Shown in pieces: positions 26,995 to 36,001 of a stretch of DNA of 64,000 nt. Position 1 is the first letter of the stretch, and each line of letters starts with the position of its first letter. This stretch comes from Nocardia jejuensis NBRC 103114 (lineage in GTDB: Bacteria; Actinomycetota; Actinomycetes; Mycobacteriales; Mycobacteriaceae). The stretch covers positions 62,001 to 126,000 of the forward strand of contig NZ_BDBU01000037.1 of assembly GCF_001613145.1 (NCBI RefSeq), in the 5' to 3' direction. Made by a program: the position numbers and the translations under genes. The notes under the pieces were generated by a model. It did not search any database and had not been told where the DNA came from. It saw nothing but the letters and a program-made list of their open reading frames with translations.

Positions 26995-28674
26995 GTGTCG
27001 GCCGTCAATGCCACCGGTGACCTATCTACCTCACCTTTCACCAGCCCCGCGGACACCTGCATAGCGGACGACTACCGGGTGCCGATATTGATCGGCCGCA
27101 GTACGGAATTGGCGGAATTGCGGCAGCAGATCGCCGATCCGCAGATTCGGCTGCTCACCGTCACCGGTATCGCCGGCGTGGGCAAGAGCAGGCTGGCGCG
27201 CACCGCGCTGGCGGCGGGCGAGGCACGGCGATCGCGAGTGACGATGGTCGACCTGGCCGAGATCACCGACCGCGCGACCGCCTGGCGCGCGGTGCTGGCC
27301 GCCATCGGAAACGACGCGCCCACCGGCGAATCCGAGCCCGGACCGGCCGACACCCTGACACCGATCGCGACTCGGCTCGGCGGCGAGCACTCGATCCTGT
27401 TGTTGGACAACTGCGATCGCGTCGCCCCGCACATCGCCGCCGACATCGCCCAGCTGCTGCAGCTGTGCCGGAACCTGGTGGTGGTGGCCACCTGCCAGCG
27501 CTCCTTCGATCTCTATCAGGAATGCCTTTTCCCGCTGCGCGCCTTGGCTTTCGGGCCCGACGCCGCCGCCGGGCCCGCCGGGGCCTCGCCCGCCGCGCAG
27601 GTCCTGCTCAACAGCATCGGCACCCGCTATCGCAGCGCGACCACCGTGGACCGATCGACGATCGACGACATCGTCTCCGAGTTGGGCGGTGTGCCCGCGG
27701 CGCTGGAACTGGCCGCCATCACGGTCGGCCGGATCGGCGCGGCGCGCACGCTGGAACAGATCAGAACCACCGGGGCACTGGACCGTTCGCCGTATGTGGA
27801 CACCCCGCCGCGACATCGCACCCTGCGCGACTGCATGGAGTGGAGCATCCTCGGGCTGGACGAGACCACGGTGGAACTGCTGCTGCAGATCTCCGCCTCC
27901 AGCGTGCTGACCGATCTCGAGGAGGTGCTGCTGCTCAGCGGCGCCAAGCGAGAGGTGATCGCCTCGAAGCTCACCGCACTGGTCGACCGCAGTCTGCTCG
28001 AACACCGGGTCGGGGAGAACGGGCACTACACGTACACCATGTCCGGGGTGACCCGGACCTTCTGCCGTCAGCTGCTGAACTCGGATCCGCAGCGCCGCAA
28101 ACGGATTCGCTTCGTGCGGGCGGACGCGCTGTACAGCCTCGCGGTCGAGCTGGAGAAGCTGGCGGAGCAGCCCGAACGGCGCGCCACCACCACCCAGCTG
28201 GTGGATCGCTGGCTGGCGGACCTGGTCACCGCCGTGCGCTGCCTGATGGACTACGGCTCGCTCGACCGGGCCGTGCACATGCTCTCCGCGCTGGAGGAGG
28301 TCTGGATCGAGCGCGACCGGCTGCCGGACGCCGTCGCCATGGCGCAGTCGATCCTCGCGGCCGCCGAAGCCGGCGCCGAGCACGCCGCCACCGCGGCGCG
28401 CTGCCGGGAACTGCTGGGTCGCTGGTCGCCACCGAGTGGGCGGGACGAGACCGACGTCGATACCCCGTCGCCGGTCTCGCGACTCACCAAGCGCCAGTCC
28501 GAGATCGCACAACTGGTCGCCGAGGGGATGACGAACCGGATGATCGCCACCCGCCTGGGCATCGCCGAATGGACGGTGGTCAATCATCTGCGGCAGGTGA
28601 TGACCAAACTGGACTGCCCCTCTCGCCTGCATGTCGCACTCGTGATCGAGCGCGAATCACAGCAGACGGCCTGA
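26995..28674 (+). CDS. STAND-like NTPase with LuxR DNA-binding domain
   Basis: A 559-aa regulator. The NTPase part has a P-loop VTGIAGVGKSRLAR (residues ~45-58) and Walker B ILLLDNCD, followed by a helical region like other ATPase-LuxR regulators; the C-terminus (from ~487) is a GerE/LuxR helix-turn-helix (LTKRQSEIAQLVAEGMTNRM). It lacks the long TPR array of the largest family members. GTG start chosen for the preceding GGGGG ribosome site; in-frame sequence further upstream has no coding character. The signal and target genes are unknown; the adjacent 35-aa ORF and SGNH gene are candidates. Confidence 0.87.
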   Translation: MSAVNATGDLSTSPFTSPADTCIADDYRVPILIGRSTELAELRQQIADPQIRLLTVTGIAGVGKSRLARTALAAGEARRSRVTMVDLAEITDRATAWRAVLAAIGNDAPTGESEPGPADTLTPIATRLGGEHSILLLDNCDRVAPHIAADIAQLLQLCRNLVVVATCQRSFDLYQECLFPLRALAFGPDAAAGPAGASPAAQVLLNSIGTRYRSATTVDRSTIDDIVSELGGVPAALELAAITVGRIGAARTLEQIRTTGALDRSPYVDTPPRHRTLRDCMEWSILGLDETTVELLLQISASSVLTDLEEVLLLSGAKREVIASKLTALVDRSLLEHRVGENGHYTYTMSGVTRTFCRQLLNSDPQRRKRIRFVRADALYSLAVELEKLAEQPERRATTTQLVDRWLADLVTAVRCLMDYGSLDRAVHMLSALEEVWIERDRLPDAVAMAQSILAAAEAGAEHAATAARCRELLGRWSPPSGRDETDVDTPSPVSRLTKRQSEIAQLVAEGMTNRMIATRLGIAEWTVVNHLRQVMTKLDCPSRLHVALVIERESQQTA

Positions 28675-28697
28675 GCGGCGCCGAGAACACGGCTCGC

Positions 28698-28805
28698 CTA
28701 CAGCCGGAAGACCACCATCGGCACGATCATGACCACCAGTCTCACCAGCGTCGACACCCACTGCACAGCCAGCAGCACGCCTTGCTGGCCCAGTACCGCA
28801 CTCAT
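28698..28805 (-). CDS. 35-aa single-span membrane micropeptide
   Basis: A very short gene starting ATG with GGGAGAG 6-7 nt upstream and ending TAG. The peptide begins MSAVLGQQGVLLAVQW and ends IVPMVVFRL; residues ~10-33 are almost entirely hydrophobic with one internal Arg (residue 22), so it should insert in the membrane. Third codon positions are strongly G/C. It is divergent from the SGNH hydrolase, with an 8-bp inverted repeat between them. I cannot assign a family. Could be a small regulator or a toxin-like peptide; also possible, but less likely, that it is chance. Confidence 0.6.
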   Translation of the reverse strand: MSAVLGQQGVLLAVQWVSTLVRLVVMIVPMVVFRL

Positions 28806-28850
28806 CTTCTCTCCCTTGCCTTCTCACCAGGAATCGGACACCGATCCGCT

Positions 28851-28875
28851 ATGGTGTCCGGTTAGTAGACACCAT
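28851..28875. promoter_or_regulatory. Perfect inverted repeat in divergent promoter
   Basis: Arms ATGGTGTC and GACACCAT separated by 9 nt, between the 35-aa ORF and the SGNH hydrolase. Typical of a dimeric repressor site; the cognate regulator is not obvious nearby. Confidence 0.65.
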
Positions 28876-28996
28876 GTCAGCGAATGCCGCCCACCGTGCC
28901 GACCGCCGGAAGTGCCCGAATCCCCGGAGTGCGTCCTCTATGTTCGAGATCGCGGACCGCAGCCGGAGCGACCCAGGCCGACCCGAGGAGATCTCG

Positions 28997-29881
28997 ATGC
29001 CAGCGACACGACCGAGCGAGACGATCGGGCCCCGACGATCCCGAGGCGGGTACGCCGCGGCCGCGATGACCCTCGGCTGTGCCGCAGTGCTGACCTCCGG
29101 CGGTCCCGCGACGGCAGAGGCTCCGATCACCTATGTGGCCCTGGGTGATTCGCTCGCCGCGGGACCGCTGCTGCCCGACCAGATCACCCCGGCCCCCTGC
29201 CTGCGCTCGGATCGGAACTATCCGCATCTGCTCGCGCAGCGGCTGCACGCGACCACCTTCACCGATGTCACCTGCAGCAGCGCCACCACCGACAACATCC
29301 TGAGCACCCCGCAGAACGGAGTGCCCGTGCAGATCGACGCGGTCACCCCGGATACCACCCTGGTCACCCTCACCATCGGCGCGAACGACGCCAAGCTGAC
29401 CAGTGTCGCGCTCGGCTGCCTCAATCCGCTGCCCGCGCCCAACGGCGTCTCGTGCCAGGCCCGCAGTACCGCGACCGGCACCGATCTGGGCGCCGCGGCG
29501 ATCGACGCGGTCGCCCCCCGGATCGCCACCGTGATCGAGGCGGTTCGCGCACGCGCCCCGCACGCCCGCATCGTGCTCACCAGCTACGGTAATTACCTCC
29601 AGCCCGGCGGTTGCTATCCGATCGCCCCGTTCTGGCCCGAGGACGCGGACTACCTCCAGGGGCTGATGAACCGTCTCGGTGCGATGACCTCGGCGATCGC
29701 CGCCGAACACGGCGCGGACTACGTCGATTTCATCGCCCCGGGCGCGGGCCACGACGGCTGCAATCCGCCGGACAACTGGACCGTCGCCGTCGTCCCGGCC
29801 GGGACCGGCGTGGTCCCCCTGCATCCGACGCTGGTCGGCGAGGCCAACTTCGCGCGGCTGCTGGCCGAGGCGATCGACTGA
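28997..29881 (+). CDS. Secreted SGNH-family lipase/esterase
   Basis: A 294-aa exported hydrolase. N-terminal RRSRGG then a hydrophobic stretch to TATAEA form the signal peptide. Block I is VALGDSLAAGP (catalytic Ser), block III IGANDAKLT (Gly/Asn oxyanion residues) and block V DNWT...HPTLVGEANF (His). Paired Cys residues (ITPAPCLR, VTCSS, GCLN, VSCQ, GGCYP, GCNPP) fit the disulfide-bonded SGNH lipases of actinomycetes. Ribosome site GAGGAG supports the start. Probable role: extracellular lipid ester hydrolysis. Confidence 0.9.
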   Translation: MPATRPSETIGPRRSRGGYAAAAMTLGCAAVLTSGGPATAEAPITYVALGDSLAAGPLLPDQITPAPCLRSDRNYPHLLAQRLHATTFTDVTCSSATTDNILSTPQNGVPVQIDAVTPDTTLVTLTIGANDAKLTSVALGCLNPLPAPNGVSCQARSTATGTDLGAAAIDAVAPRIATVIEAVRARAPHARIVLTSYGNYLQPGGCYPIAPFWPEDADYLQGLMNRLGAMTSAIAAEHGADYVDFIAPGAGHDGCNPPDNWTVAVVPAGTGVVPLHPTLVGEANFARLLAEAID

Positions 29882-30282
29882 GACCGGCTGCGGCCGAACC
29901 ACTCCCCCGCGGCCGACCCGAACCGCGCGACAGACCGACACCACACCGCCGCTCGCCGAGACCGATGCGGCCCACCGCCGAAAGCCGCCCGCCGGGCCCG
30001 CGCCGGTTGCCCGCGGGTCTCGGCGAGCCGCTCGGAGGCGATTCACTCACTCCCGCGCGGCGCCACTCCCGCACCGATGCCGGTTCCCACGATGATCAGC
30101 GCGTGATCGTCCGGCCCGCGCGACCGCGTTGTCGCCGATCGATATTCGTTCTCCTTCGGAACCCGGCGCATCTCATTCATCGTCTGGGACACTTAACACT
30201 GTGTTATACAGTTACGGGAGATGACGCGGGCTGCCCGAATCGAGCGCCGCCCCCGGTTCGACCACTGAAAGGTTCCCTCCTC
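29882..30282 (+). other. Intergenic region upstream of FMO operon
   Basis: 401 nt without a supported gene; reading frames through it are Arg/Pro-rich noise. The 3' part holds a 13-bp palindrome, listed separately, and a GAAAGG ribosome site for the FMO. Confidence 0.5.
30194..30206. promoter_or_regulatory. 13-bp palindrome, probable operator of FMO-GntR operon
   Basis: TAACACTGTGTTA, perfectly symmetric around the central base, 76 nt upstream of the FMO start. Likely bound by the GntR protein encoded as second gene of the operon. Confidence 0.6.
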
Positions 30283-31872
30283 ATGACCACACACTCCGAG
30301 GTCAGCGCCCCCGAACGGACCACACCCGAATTCGAGGTGGCGGTGATCGGCGCGGGTCCGGGTGGCATCGCCGCCTCGGTCAAGCTGCTGGCGGGCGGGA
30401 TCGAGAACTTCGTGGTGCTGGAGCGGTCCGACGACGTGGGGGGCAGCTGGCACGAGAATCAGTACCCCGGTATCGGCGTGGACATTCCGGCCATCGCCTA
30501 CCAATACTCCTTCGCGCGCAACGCCTTCTGGAGCCGGGCCTTCCCCAAGGGCGCGGAGGTGAAGGCGTACCACGTCGACGTGGCGAAGCAATTCGGCGTC
30601 TATCCCAAGGTGCGCTTCCGGACCAATGTCGAACGCGAGCAGTGGGACGACGCCCGGGGCTGGTGGACTCTGCACCTGTCGGACGGATCGGTGCTCACCA
30701 CGCGCTTCGTGATCAGTGCGGTCGGCGCGTTCGTGCGACCCAAGCAGGACGTCGGCATCGCGGGGCGCGACTCCTTCAGGGGCAAGATCCAGCGGCCCAC
30801 CGACTGGGACTACGACTACGACATGACCGGTAAGCGGGTCGGCATCATCGGCACCGGAGCCAGTGCGGTGCAGATCATTCCGTCGATCGCGTCCGAGGTG
30901 GGGCACCTGTCGGTCTTCCAGCGCACTCCGGTCTGGTCGATTCCCAAACCGGACTTCGCGATGCCGCGCGCCGTGCAGCGCGTGCTGAACGTCCCGGGCG
31001 TGCAGGCCGGAATCCACGGCGGCGCGCTGATCGCCATCGATCTGGTGCTGCGCGGCGCGATCAAGGCGCCCAGCACCCTCGCGCATCCGGTCATGGACAA
31101 GTTCGACGAGCTCTGCATCAAGGGCTACCGCCGCTATCTGGAGCGGGTGGTACGCGATCCCGAGACCCGGGCGGCACTGACCCCGGACTTCGGCATCATC
31201 GCCAAGCGGCCGACCATGTCCAACGGCTACCTGCAGGCCTACAACCGAGACAATGTCGAACTGGTGACCACGCCGATCGACAAGATCACCCCGACCGCGG
31301 TGAAGACCCGCGACGGCGCGCTGCACAAGCTGGACGTCCTGATCCTGGCGACCGGGTACGAGGTGTTCTCCGACCCGGAAACCTACCGCCCCGGAAACGT
31401 GGTGGGCCGCAACGGCTTCGACCTCGCCGAGTTCTACAACTCCGAGGGATTGCAGGCGTACCAGAGCGTTTCGGTGCCCGGCCTGCCGAATCGATGGACG
31501 CTGTGCGGACCGTACTCCTGGACCGGCTCGGGCTGGCACGCCTTCGTGGAGATGACCTCCGATCACGCCGTCCGGGCGATCGGCGAGGCCCGCCGCCGCA
31601 ACGCGGTCTACTGCGAGGTGCGCAAGGACGCCGCGGACGCGTACCACCGGCAGATCCACGAGCAGGGCGAGGCGCTGCGCTACTACCTCGCCGAGCTGAA
31701 CGCGCACGTGCCGACCTACTACCGCAACTCCCAGGGCGACACCACTTATGTGCGGCCGTCCGGATTCTTCGAGGCCCGCCGCGGCAATCGCAAGTTCCCG
31801 CTCGACGACTACCGGTACGAAGCCCCGCACTCGGCGGCGTCGGCCGGACCTGCTGACAGAATTGCCGGGTGA
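30283..31872 (+). CDS. FAD-dependent monooxygenase, BVMO-like with altered fingerprint
   Basis: A 529-aa flavoprotein. Two Rossmann motifs are present, VIGAGPGGIAAS near the N-terminus (FAD) and IIGTGASAVQII about residue 190 (NADPH), as in class B monooxygenases. The Baeyer-Villiger fingerprint FxGxxxHxxxW reads FRGKIQRPTDW, with Arg where the conserved His should be, so a true Baeyer-Villiger reaction is in doubt. The C-terminal ATGYEVF motif is normal. Substrates may be ketones, amines or fatty acids. The stop overlaps the GntR start (GTGA), so the two are co-translated. Confidence 0.87.
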   Translation: MTTHSEVSAPERTTPEFEVAVIGAGPGGIAASVKLLAGGIENFVVLERSDDVGGSWHENQYPGIGVDIPAIAYQYSFARNAFWSRAFPKGAEVKAYHVDVAKQFGVYPKVRFRTNVEREQWDDARGWWTLHLSDGSVLTTRFVISAVGAFVRPKQDVGIAGRDSFRGKIQRPTDWDYDYDMTGKRVGIIGTGASAVQIIPSIASEVGHLSVFQRTPVWSIPKPDFAMPRAVQRVLNVPGVQAGIHGGALIAIDLVLRGAIKAPSTLAHPVMDKFDELCIKGYRRYLERVVRDPETRAALTPDFGIIAKRPTMSNGYLQAYNRDNVELVTTPIDKITPTAVKTRDGALHKLDVLILATGYEVFSDPETYRPGNVVGRNGFDLAEFYNSEGLQAYQSVSVPGLPNRWTLCGPYSWTGSGWHAFVEMTSDHAVRAIGEARRRNAVYCEVRKDAADAYHRQIHEQGEALRYYLAELNAHVPTYYRNSQGDTTYVRPSGFFEARRGNRKFPLDDYRYEAPHSAASAGPADRIAG

Positions 31873-32660
31873 AGATTCCGACCGTCGTCGACGAAGTCAC
31901 CGACACGCTGGCGTACCGCATCGCCGCCGGGGTCTATCCCCCCGGCGAGCTGATGCCGTCGGTACGCCGGCTGGCGGCCGAATTCGGGATCAGCACGCCG
32001 ACGATCAACAGCGCGCTGGGACGCCTGGCCACGGTCGGATTCGTCGAGGCCCGGCGGGGCCTGGGCAATGTGGTGCGCGATATCTACCTCTACGGCGGAG
32101 TCGATACCGCGCGCTACATCTTCCGGTTCGCGCGGCAGCTGCCCGAGCGATCCGCCAAGATCTTCGGCGACATCATCGATGTCGACCATCTGTTGCTGCT
32201 GCAGGCCGTGCGCACCGTGTCGAAGAATCCGCGCGGCTACGACCACGCGCCGCTGGCTCGCGCGATCGAACGGTTCGAACTGCTCGTGGCCACCGGCGAC
32301 GCCGGCGTTCCGGACATCATGCGCGCGGAATTGCATGTGCTGCGAGTCGGATTGGCGGCCGTCGGGCAGACGGTCTACCTGAGCCTTTTCAATTCCATCG
32401 GCGAGTTGCTGATCGACACCCCCGAGGCCGGGCGGGCCTTCTACCAACCGCTGGAACCGGCCGGGCACGTGGTGGTGGCGCGAAAGATGCTGGAACTGTG
32501 GCAGTCCGGCGAGCCCGCCGACGATGCCGATCTCGACGCCGTCGATAACCTCATCCGGGTCTACCACGATCAAGTGACGGAGAGTTTCCGCGAGATCGTG
32601 ACCGCGGAGGCCGCCGCGCTCGAGCGCGTGCCACCCCGGTCGGTCACCGCGACGCGCTGA
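31869..32660 (+). CDS. GntR-family transcriptional regulator
   Basis: A 263-aa regulator with an N-terminal winged helix (SVRRLAAEFGISTPTINSAL, ~residues 31-50) and an all-helical C-terminal domain of the FadR/FCD kind. It is translationally coupled to the FMO upstream and probably controls it and itself through the TAACACTGTGTTA palindrome. The effector is unknown; a substrate of the FMO is the natural guess. Confidence 0.9.
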   Translation: MKIPTVVDEVTDTLAYRIAAGVYPPGELMPSVRRLAAEFGISTPTINSALGRLATVGFVEARRGLGNVVRDIYLYGGVDTARYIFRFARQLPERSAKIFGDIIDVDHLLLLQAVRTVSKNPRGYDHAPLARAIERFELLVATGDAGVPDIMRAELHVLRVGLAAVGQTVYLSLFNSIGELLIDTPEAGRAFYQPLEPAGHVVVARKMLELWQSGEPADDADLDAVDNLIRVYHDQVTESFREIVTAEAAALERVPPRSVTATR

Positions 32661-32773
32661 CCTCAGCGGCTGCGATCCAGAAGGCGCTAGCGCGCGAACC
32701 GAACTCGCGACAGACTGGAAACCGTGAGTCGCCTGACGCTCGGACAGTTCACCATCGACAGGGAGGGTCCGCG

Positions 32774-34306
32774 ATGACCGCACTCGCTCGCGGTGAGAAT
32801 CGGCCCGCGCCCGCCGATCGGATGACGGTCACGGTCAGTTCCTCGGCCGGCGTCGATGTCTCGGCTCTGCTGTTGAACACGGACGGACGCGTGCGCTCGG
32901 ACGCGGATTTCGTATTCTTCAACCAACCGGCCGCCCCGGGTGTCACCTACCGGCACGGCCGGGGCGCGGGCGACATGGTGGACGTGCAGACCTCCGCGAT
33001 CCCGGCGGACGTGGACAAGATCGCCATCACCGCGAGCCTGGACGGCAGCGGACCGGCCACCTTCGCCGGGGCGAACTCGCTGACCGCGACCATCGGATCC
33101 GATTCCGGCACATTGACATTCCAGATGACCGGGCTCAGCACCGAGACCGGCGTGGTCTGCGTGGAGATATACCGGCGCGGCGGCGCGTGGAAGGTGCGCG
33201 CGGTCGGCCAGGGATACGACAACGGCCTCGCGGGAATCGCGGCGGCCTACGGCGTCGATATCGACGACGAACCCGAGGCCCCGCCGAGCACGGCCGCCGC
33301 TCCACCGCAGTATGAGCCGTCGGCCGCGCCGCGGTATCAACCACCGGCACCGCCGCAGTACCAGCCACCGGCACCGCCGCAGAATCAACCCGCAGCGCCG
33401 CCGCAGTATCAACCCGCGGCACCGCCGCAGTATCAACCCGCGGCACCGCCGCAGAGTCCGCCCCCGGCACCGCCGCCCTATACACCCAGCCCCGGATACG
33501 CACCGGCGCAAGGCTATTCACCGGCGGCCCCGGTTTCGCCGCCGCCCTCGCAGCAAGGAGTTCCGCCGATGCAGAGCGACCTGTTCAACCAGAGCCACGC
33601 CGAGGTCAGCGGCCAGGGCATTCAGAAGCAGGGCGGCAAGATGATTCGCGTCGCGGTGAACGGCGAGACCATGGCGCGCGCCGGATCGATGGTCGCGTAT
33701 CAGGGCGAGCTGCACTTCAAGGCGCTCGGCTCCGGCGGCATCGGGCGCGCCATCCAGCAGCGGCTGACCGGTGAGGGCGTGCCGCTCATGCAGGTGTCCG
33801 GTCGCGGAGACCTGTTCCTGGCCAATGCCGCCGCCGATGTGCACACCGTGGATCTGGACGGCAGCGACGGGCTCACCATCAACGGCGCGAACGTGCTGGC
33901 CTTCGACACCTCGCTGTCCTACAAGATCCAAAGGGTCCAGGGCGCGGCCGGTTACGCCAGCAATGCCGGACTCTTCAACTGCGTCTTCACCGGCCGCGGT
34001 CGCATCGCCATCACCACGCACGGCTCGCCGGTCGTGCTCAATGTGGATCAGCCGACCTATGCCGATCCGCAGGCCGCGGTGGCCTGGTCCTCGAGCCTGC
34101 AGACCGGAATCAAGCGCAATGACTCCTTCGGGCTCGGCCGGCTGATGGGCCGCAGCACCGGCGAGGGTCTGACGCTGTCGTTCTCGGGACGCGGCTTCGT
34201 CATCGTGCAGCCCTCGGAACTGCCGCCGGGTGGATTCATCGGCGGTACCGGCGGCGGCCAGGAAGCCGGTCAGAGCGGCGGAATGCTGGGTGGACTGCTC
34301 GGCTAG
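32774..34306 (+). CDS. TerD-AIM24 fusion protein with Pro-rich linker
   Basis: A 510-aa protein of three parts. Residues ~17-165 form a TerD-type domain (SDADFVFFNQPAAPG, CVEIYRRGGAWKVRAVGQGY) without the classical GEGEGDDE calcium loop. Residues ~172-270 are a low-complexity linker of QPAAPPQY-type octads. Residues ~275-490 are an AIM24-like beta domain (QGIQKQGGKMIRVAVNGETM, FTGRGRIAITTHG). AIM24 proteins are beta-rich and of unclear function in bacteria. The fusion suggests a scaffold in a Ter-type stress complex. No signal peptide. A 16-nt space upstream holds a GGGAGG ribosome site. Confidence 0.9.
   Translation: MTALARGENRPAPADRMTVTVSSSAGVDVSALLLNTDGRVRSDADFVFFNQPAAPGVTYRHGRGAGDMVDVQTSAIPADVDKIAITASLDGSGPATFAGANSLTATIGSDSGTLTFQMTGLSTETGVVCVEIYRRGGAWKVRAVGQGYDNGLAGIAAAYGVDIDDEPEAPPSTAAAPPQYEPSAAPRYQPPAPPQYQPPAPPQNQPAAPPQYQPAAPPQYQPAAPPQSPPPAPPPYTPSPGYAPAQGYSPAAPVSPPPSQQGVPPMQSDLFNQSHAEVSGQGIQKQGGKMIRVAVNGETMARAGSMVAYQGELHFKALGSGGIGRAIQQRLTGEGVPLMQVSGRGDLFLANAAADVHTVDLDGSDGLTINGANVLAFDTSLSYKIQRVQGAAGYASNAGLFNCVFTGRGRIAITTHGSPVVLNVDQPTYADPQAAVAWSSSLQTGIKRNDSFGLGRLMGRSTGEGLTLSFSGRGFVIVQPSELPPGGFIGGTGGGQEAGQSGGMLGGLLG
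33300..33475 (+). repeat. Coding tandem repeat (24-nt unit) in TerD-AIM24 linker
   Basis: About seven imperfect 24-nt units encode octads such as QPAAPPQY and QPPAPPQY. Neighbouring units are nearly identical (core GCACCGCCGCAGTATCAACC), so copy-number change by slippage is likely. Confidence 0.8.
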
Positions 34307-34316
34307 GCAAGCGAAT

Positions 34317-34330
34317 TAGAACACGTTATA
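34317..34330. promoter_or_regulatory. KstR-like operator at promoter of KstD-like gene
   Basis: TAGAACACGTTATA fits TnnAACnnGTTnnA at every fixed position. It overlaps a TATAGT -10-like element (34327-34332), which is where a repressor would act. Confidence 0.7.
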
Positions 34331-34387
34331 GTTTGCCCCGATTGTCCGCGGGCCATGGCGGGTCCGGGACGAAAGGTGGTCGGGGCG

Positions 34388-36001
34388 ATGGCACAGGCGT
34401 GGGACCGGACGGCGGATGTCGTGGTGGTCGGCTACGGCGGGGCGGGTGTGAGCGCGGCCCTGGCGGCCCGTGAATCGGGTGCGGACGTCCTGGCGATCGA
34501 TCGTTTCATCGGCGGCGGCGCGACCGCGCTGTCCGGCGGCATCGTGTACTCCGGCGGCGGCACCTGGGTGCAGCGCGCCGCCGGGGTCGAGGACGATGTC
34601 GATTCGATGTACGCCTACCTGCGTTCGGAGGTCGGCGACGCGGTGCGCGAGGAGACGCTGCGCCGCTTCTGCGAGGACTCCGCCGGGCTGATCGATTGGC
34701 TCACCGGACACGGGGTTCCGTTCCAGCCGTCACTGTGCCCGTACAAGACCTCGTACCCGACCGACGAGCACTACCTGTACTACTCCGGCAGTGAGATCGC
34801 GGGCGGGTTCCGCGATCTGGCCACCCCCGCGCCGCGCGGGCATCGCGCGCACGGACGCGGCGTCTCGGGCAAGAAGCTCTTCGCGCCGCTGGCCGCGTCT
34901 GCGGCCGCGCACGGGGTCCGGGTGCAGACCGCCACCCGGGCGACCTCACTGGTGGTCGAGGACGGACGAGTCGTCGGCGTCGAAGCCCTCACCTTGGCCG
35001 CGGCGCCGAAGTCGGTGCGGCGCAGGTTCGCGACGCTGGCGAAAATATCCGCCAAACCCGGTGTCTACCACCCGGATCTGCGCGCGGCGGTGCAGCGGCG
35101 CATGGACCGGCTCGAGCAGCGCTACGGCGCGCCCACCCGCATCCGCGCCCGGTCGGCGGTGATCGTGACGACCGGCGGCTTCATCGCCAACGAGGCGATG
35201 GTGGCGCGGCACGCACCGAACTACCCGCACTCGTCCGGCCTGCCGCTGGGCACCGCGGGCGACGACGGCAGCGGAATCACCATGGCGGCCGACATCGGCG
35301 CCGCCACCGGCAAAATGGACACCATCTCGACCTGGCGGTTCATCGCGCCGCCCAGTGCCATGTTCGCCGCGCTCGCGGTCGGCGACGACGGACAGCGCAT
35401 GGTCGACGAATCCCGCTACGGTGCGGCGCTGGGCGGGGCGATCGCCGCGCGGCCCGGCAACCGAGCATGGCTGCTGCTCGACGCCGACCTGCTGACCGAG
35501 GCGCGCGGGCAGATCGGCCCGCAATCGGTGTGGTTCCAGCGCATGCAGACCGAACGGCTGCTGCGGTTCGGGCGCATCACGGGACGGACCGTGGAAGAGG
35601 CGGCCGCCCGGGCCGGGATCGATCCGAACGCGTTGCGGCACACCGTCGATGCCCACAATCGCGCCATCGCGGCCGGGGAGCCGGATCCGATGGGCAAGCC
35701 GGATCAGATTCGCCGCGCCATCGACACCGCGCCGTTCACCCTGCTCGACATCTCGATGCGCGCCGCGCTGACCTACCCCACGCCCATGCTGACCCTCGGC
35801 GGCCTACTCGTGGACGAGGAGACCGGCGGCGTGCTCACGGCCGACGGTGAGACCATCGCGGGCCTGTACGCGGCGGGCCGCAGCGCCGTCGGCGTGTGCT
35901 CGAATTCGTACGTCAGCGGGCTGTCGCTGGCCGACTGCGTGTTCTCGGGACGACGCGCGGGTGCGCACAGCGTCCGGGAAATCACCACGACCGGCCGATG
36001 A
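34388..36001 (+). CDS. KstD/fumarate-reductase-family FAD dehydrogenase
   Basis: A 537-aa flavoprotein. The FAD site is VVVGYGGAGVSAALAARES followed by GGGATALSGGIVYSGGG, the pattern of 3-ketosteroid dehydrogenases and fumarate reductases; the C-terminal motif is LYAAGRSAVGVCSNSYVSG. Steroid-type function is suggested, not proven, by the KstR-like box in the promoter. An upstream ATG at 34355 would add 11 residues; the later start has a better ribosome site (AAGGTGG). Ends inside a 26-bp palindromic terminator. The exact reaction (delta-1 or other double-bond formation) is open. Confidence 0.85.
   Translation: MAQAWDRTADVVVVGYGGAGVSAALAARESGADVLAIDRFIGGGATALSGGIVYSGGGTWVQRAAGVEDDVDSMYAYLRSEVGDAVREETLRRFCEDSAGLIDWLTGHGVPFQPSLCPYKTSYPTDEHYLYYSGSEIAGGFRDLATPAPRGHRAHGRGVSGKKLFAPLAASAAAHGVRVQTATRATSLVVEDGRVVGVEALTLAAAPKSVRRRFATLAKISAKPGVYHPDLRAAVQRRMDRLEQRYGAPTRIRARSAVIVTTGGFIANEAMVARHAPNYPHSSGLPLGTAGDDGSGITMAADIGAATGKMDTISTWRFIAPPSAMFAALAVGDDGQRMVDESRYGAALGGAIAARPGNRAWLLLDADLLTEARGQIGPQSVWFQRMQTERLLRFGRITGRTVEEAAARAGIDPNALRHTVDAHNRAIAAGEPDPMGKPDQIRRAIDTAPFTLLDISMRAALTYPTPMLTLGGLLVDEETGGVLTADGETIAGLYAAGRSAVGVCSNSYVSGLSLADCVFSGRRAGAHSVREITTTGR

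Noticed and set aside
33300..33475. Regular 24-nt repeats that at first sight could suggest a CRISPR or minisatellite locus
   Set aside because: The units are contiguous without spacers and stay in frame inside the TerD-AIM24 gene, encoding a Pro-rich linker.
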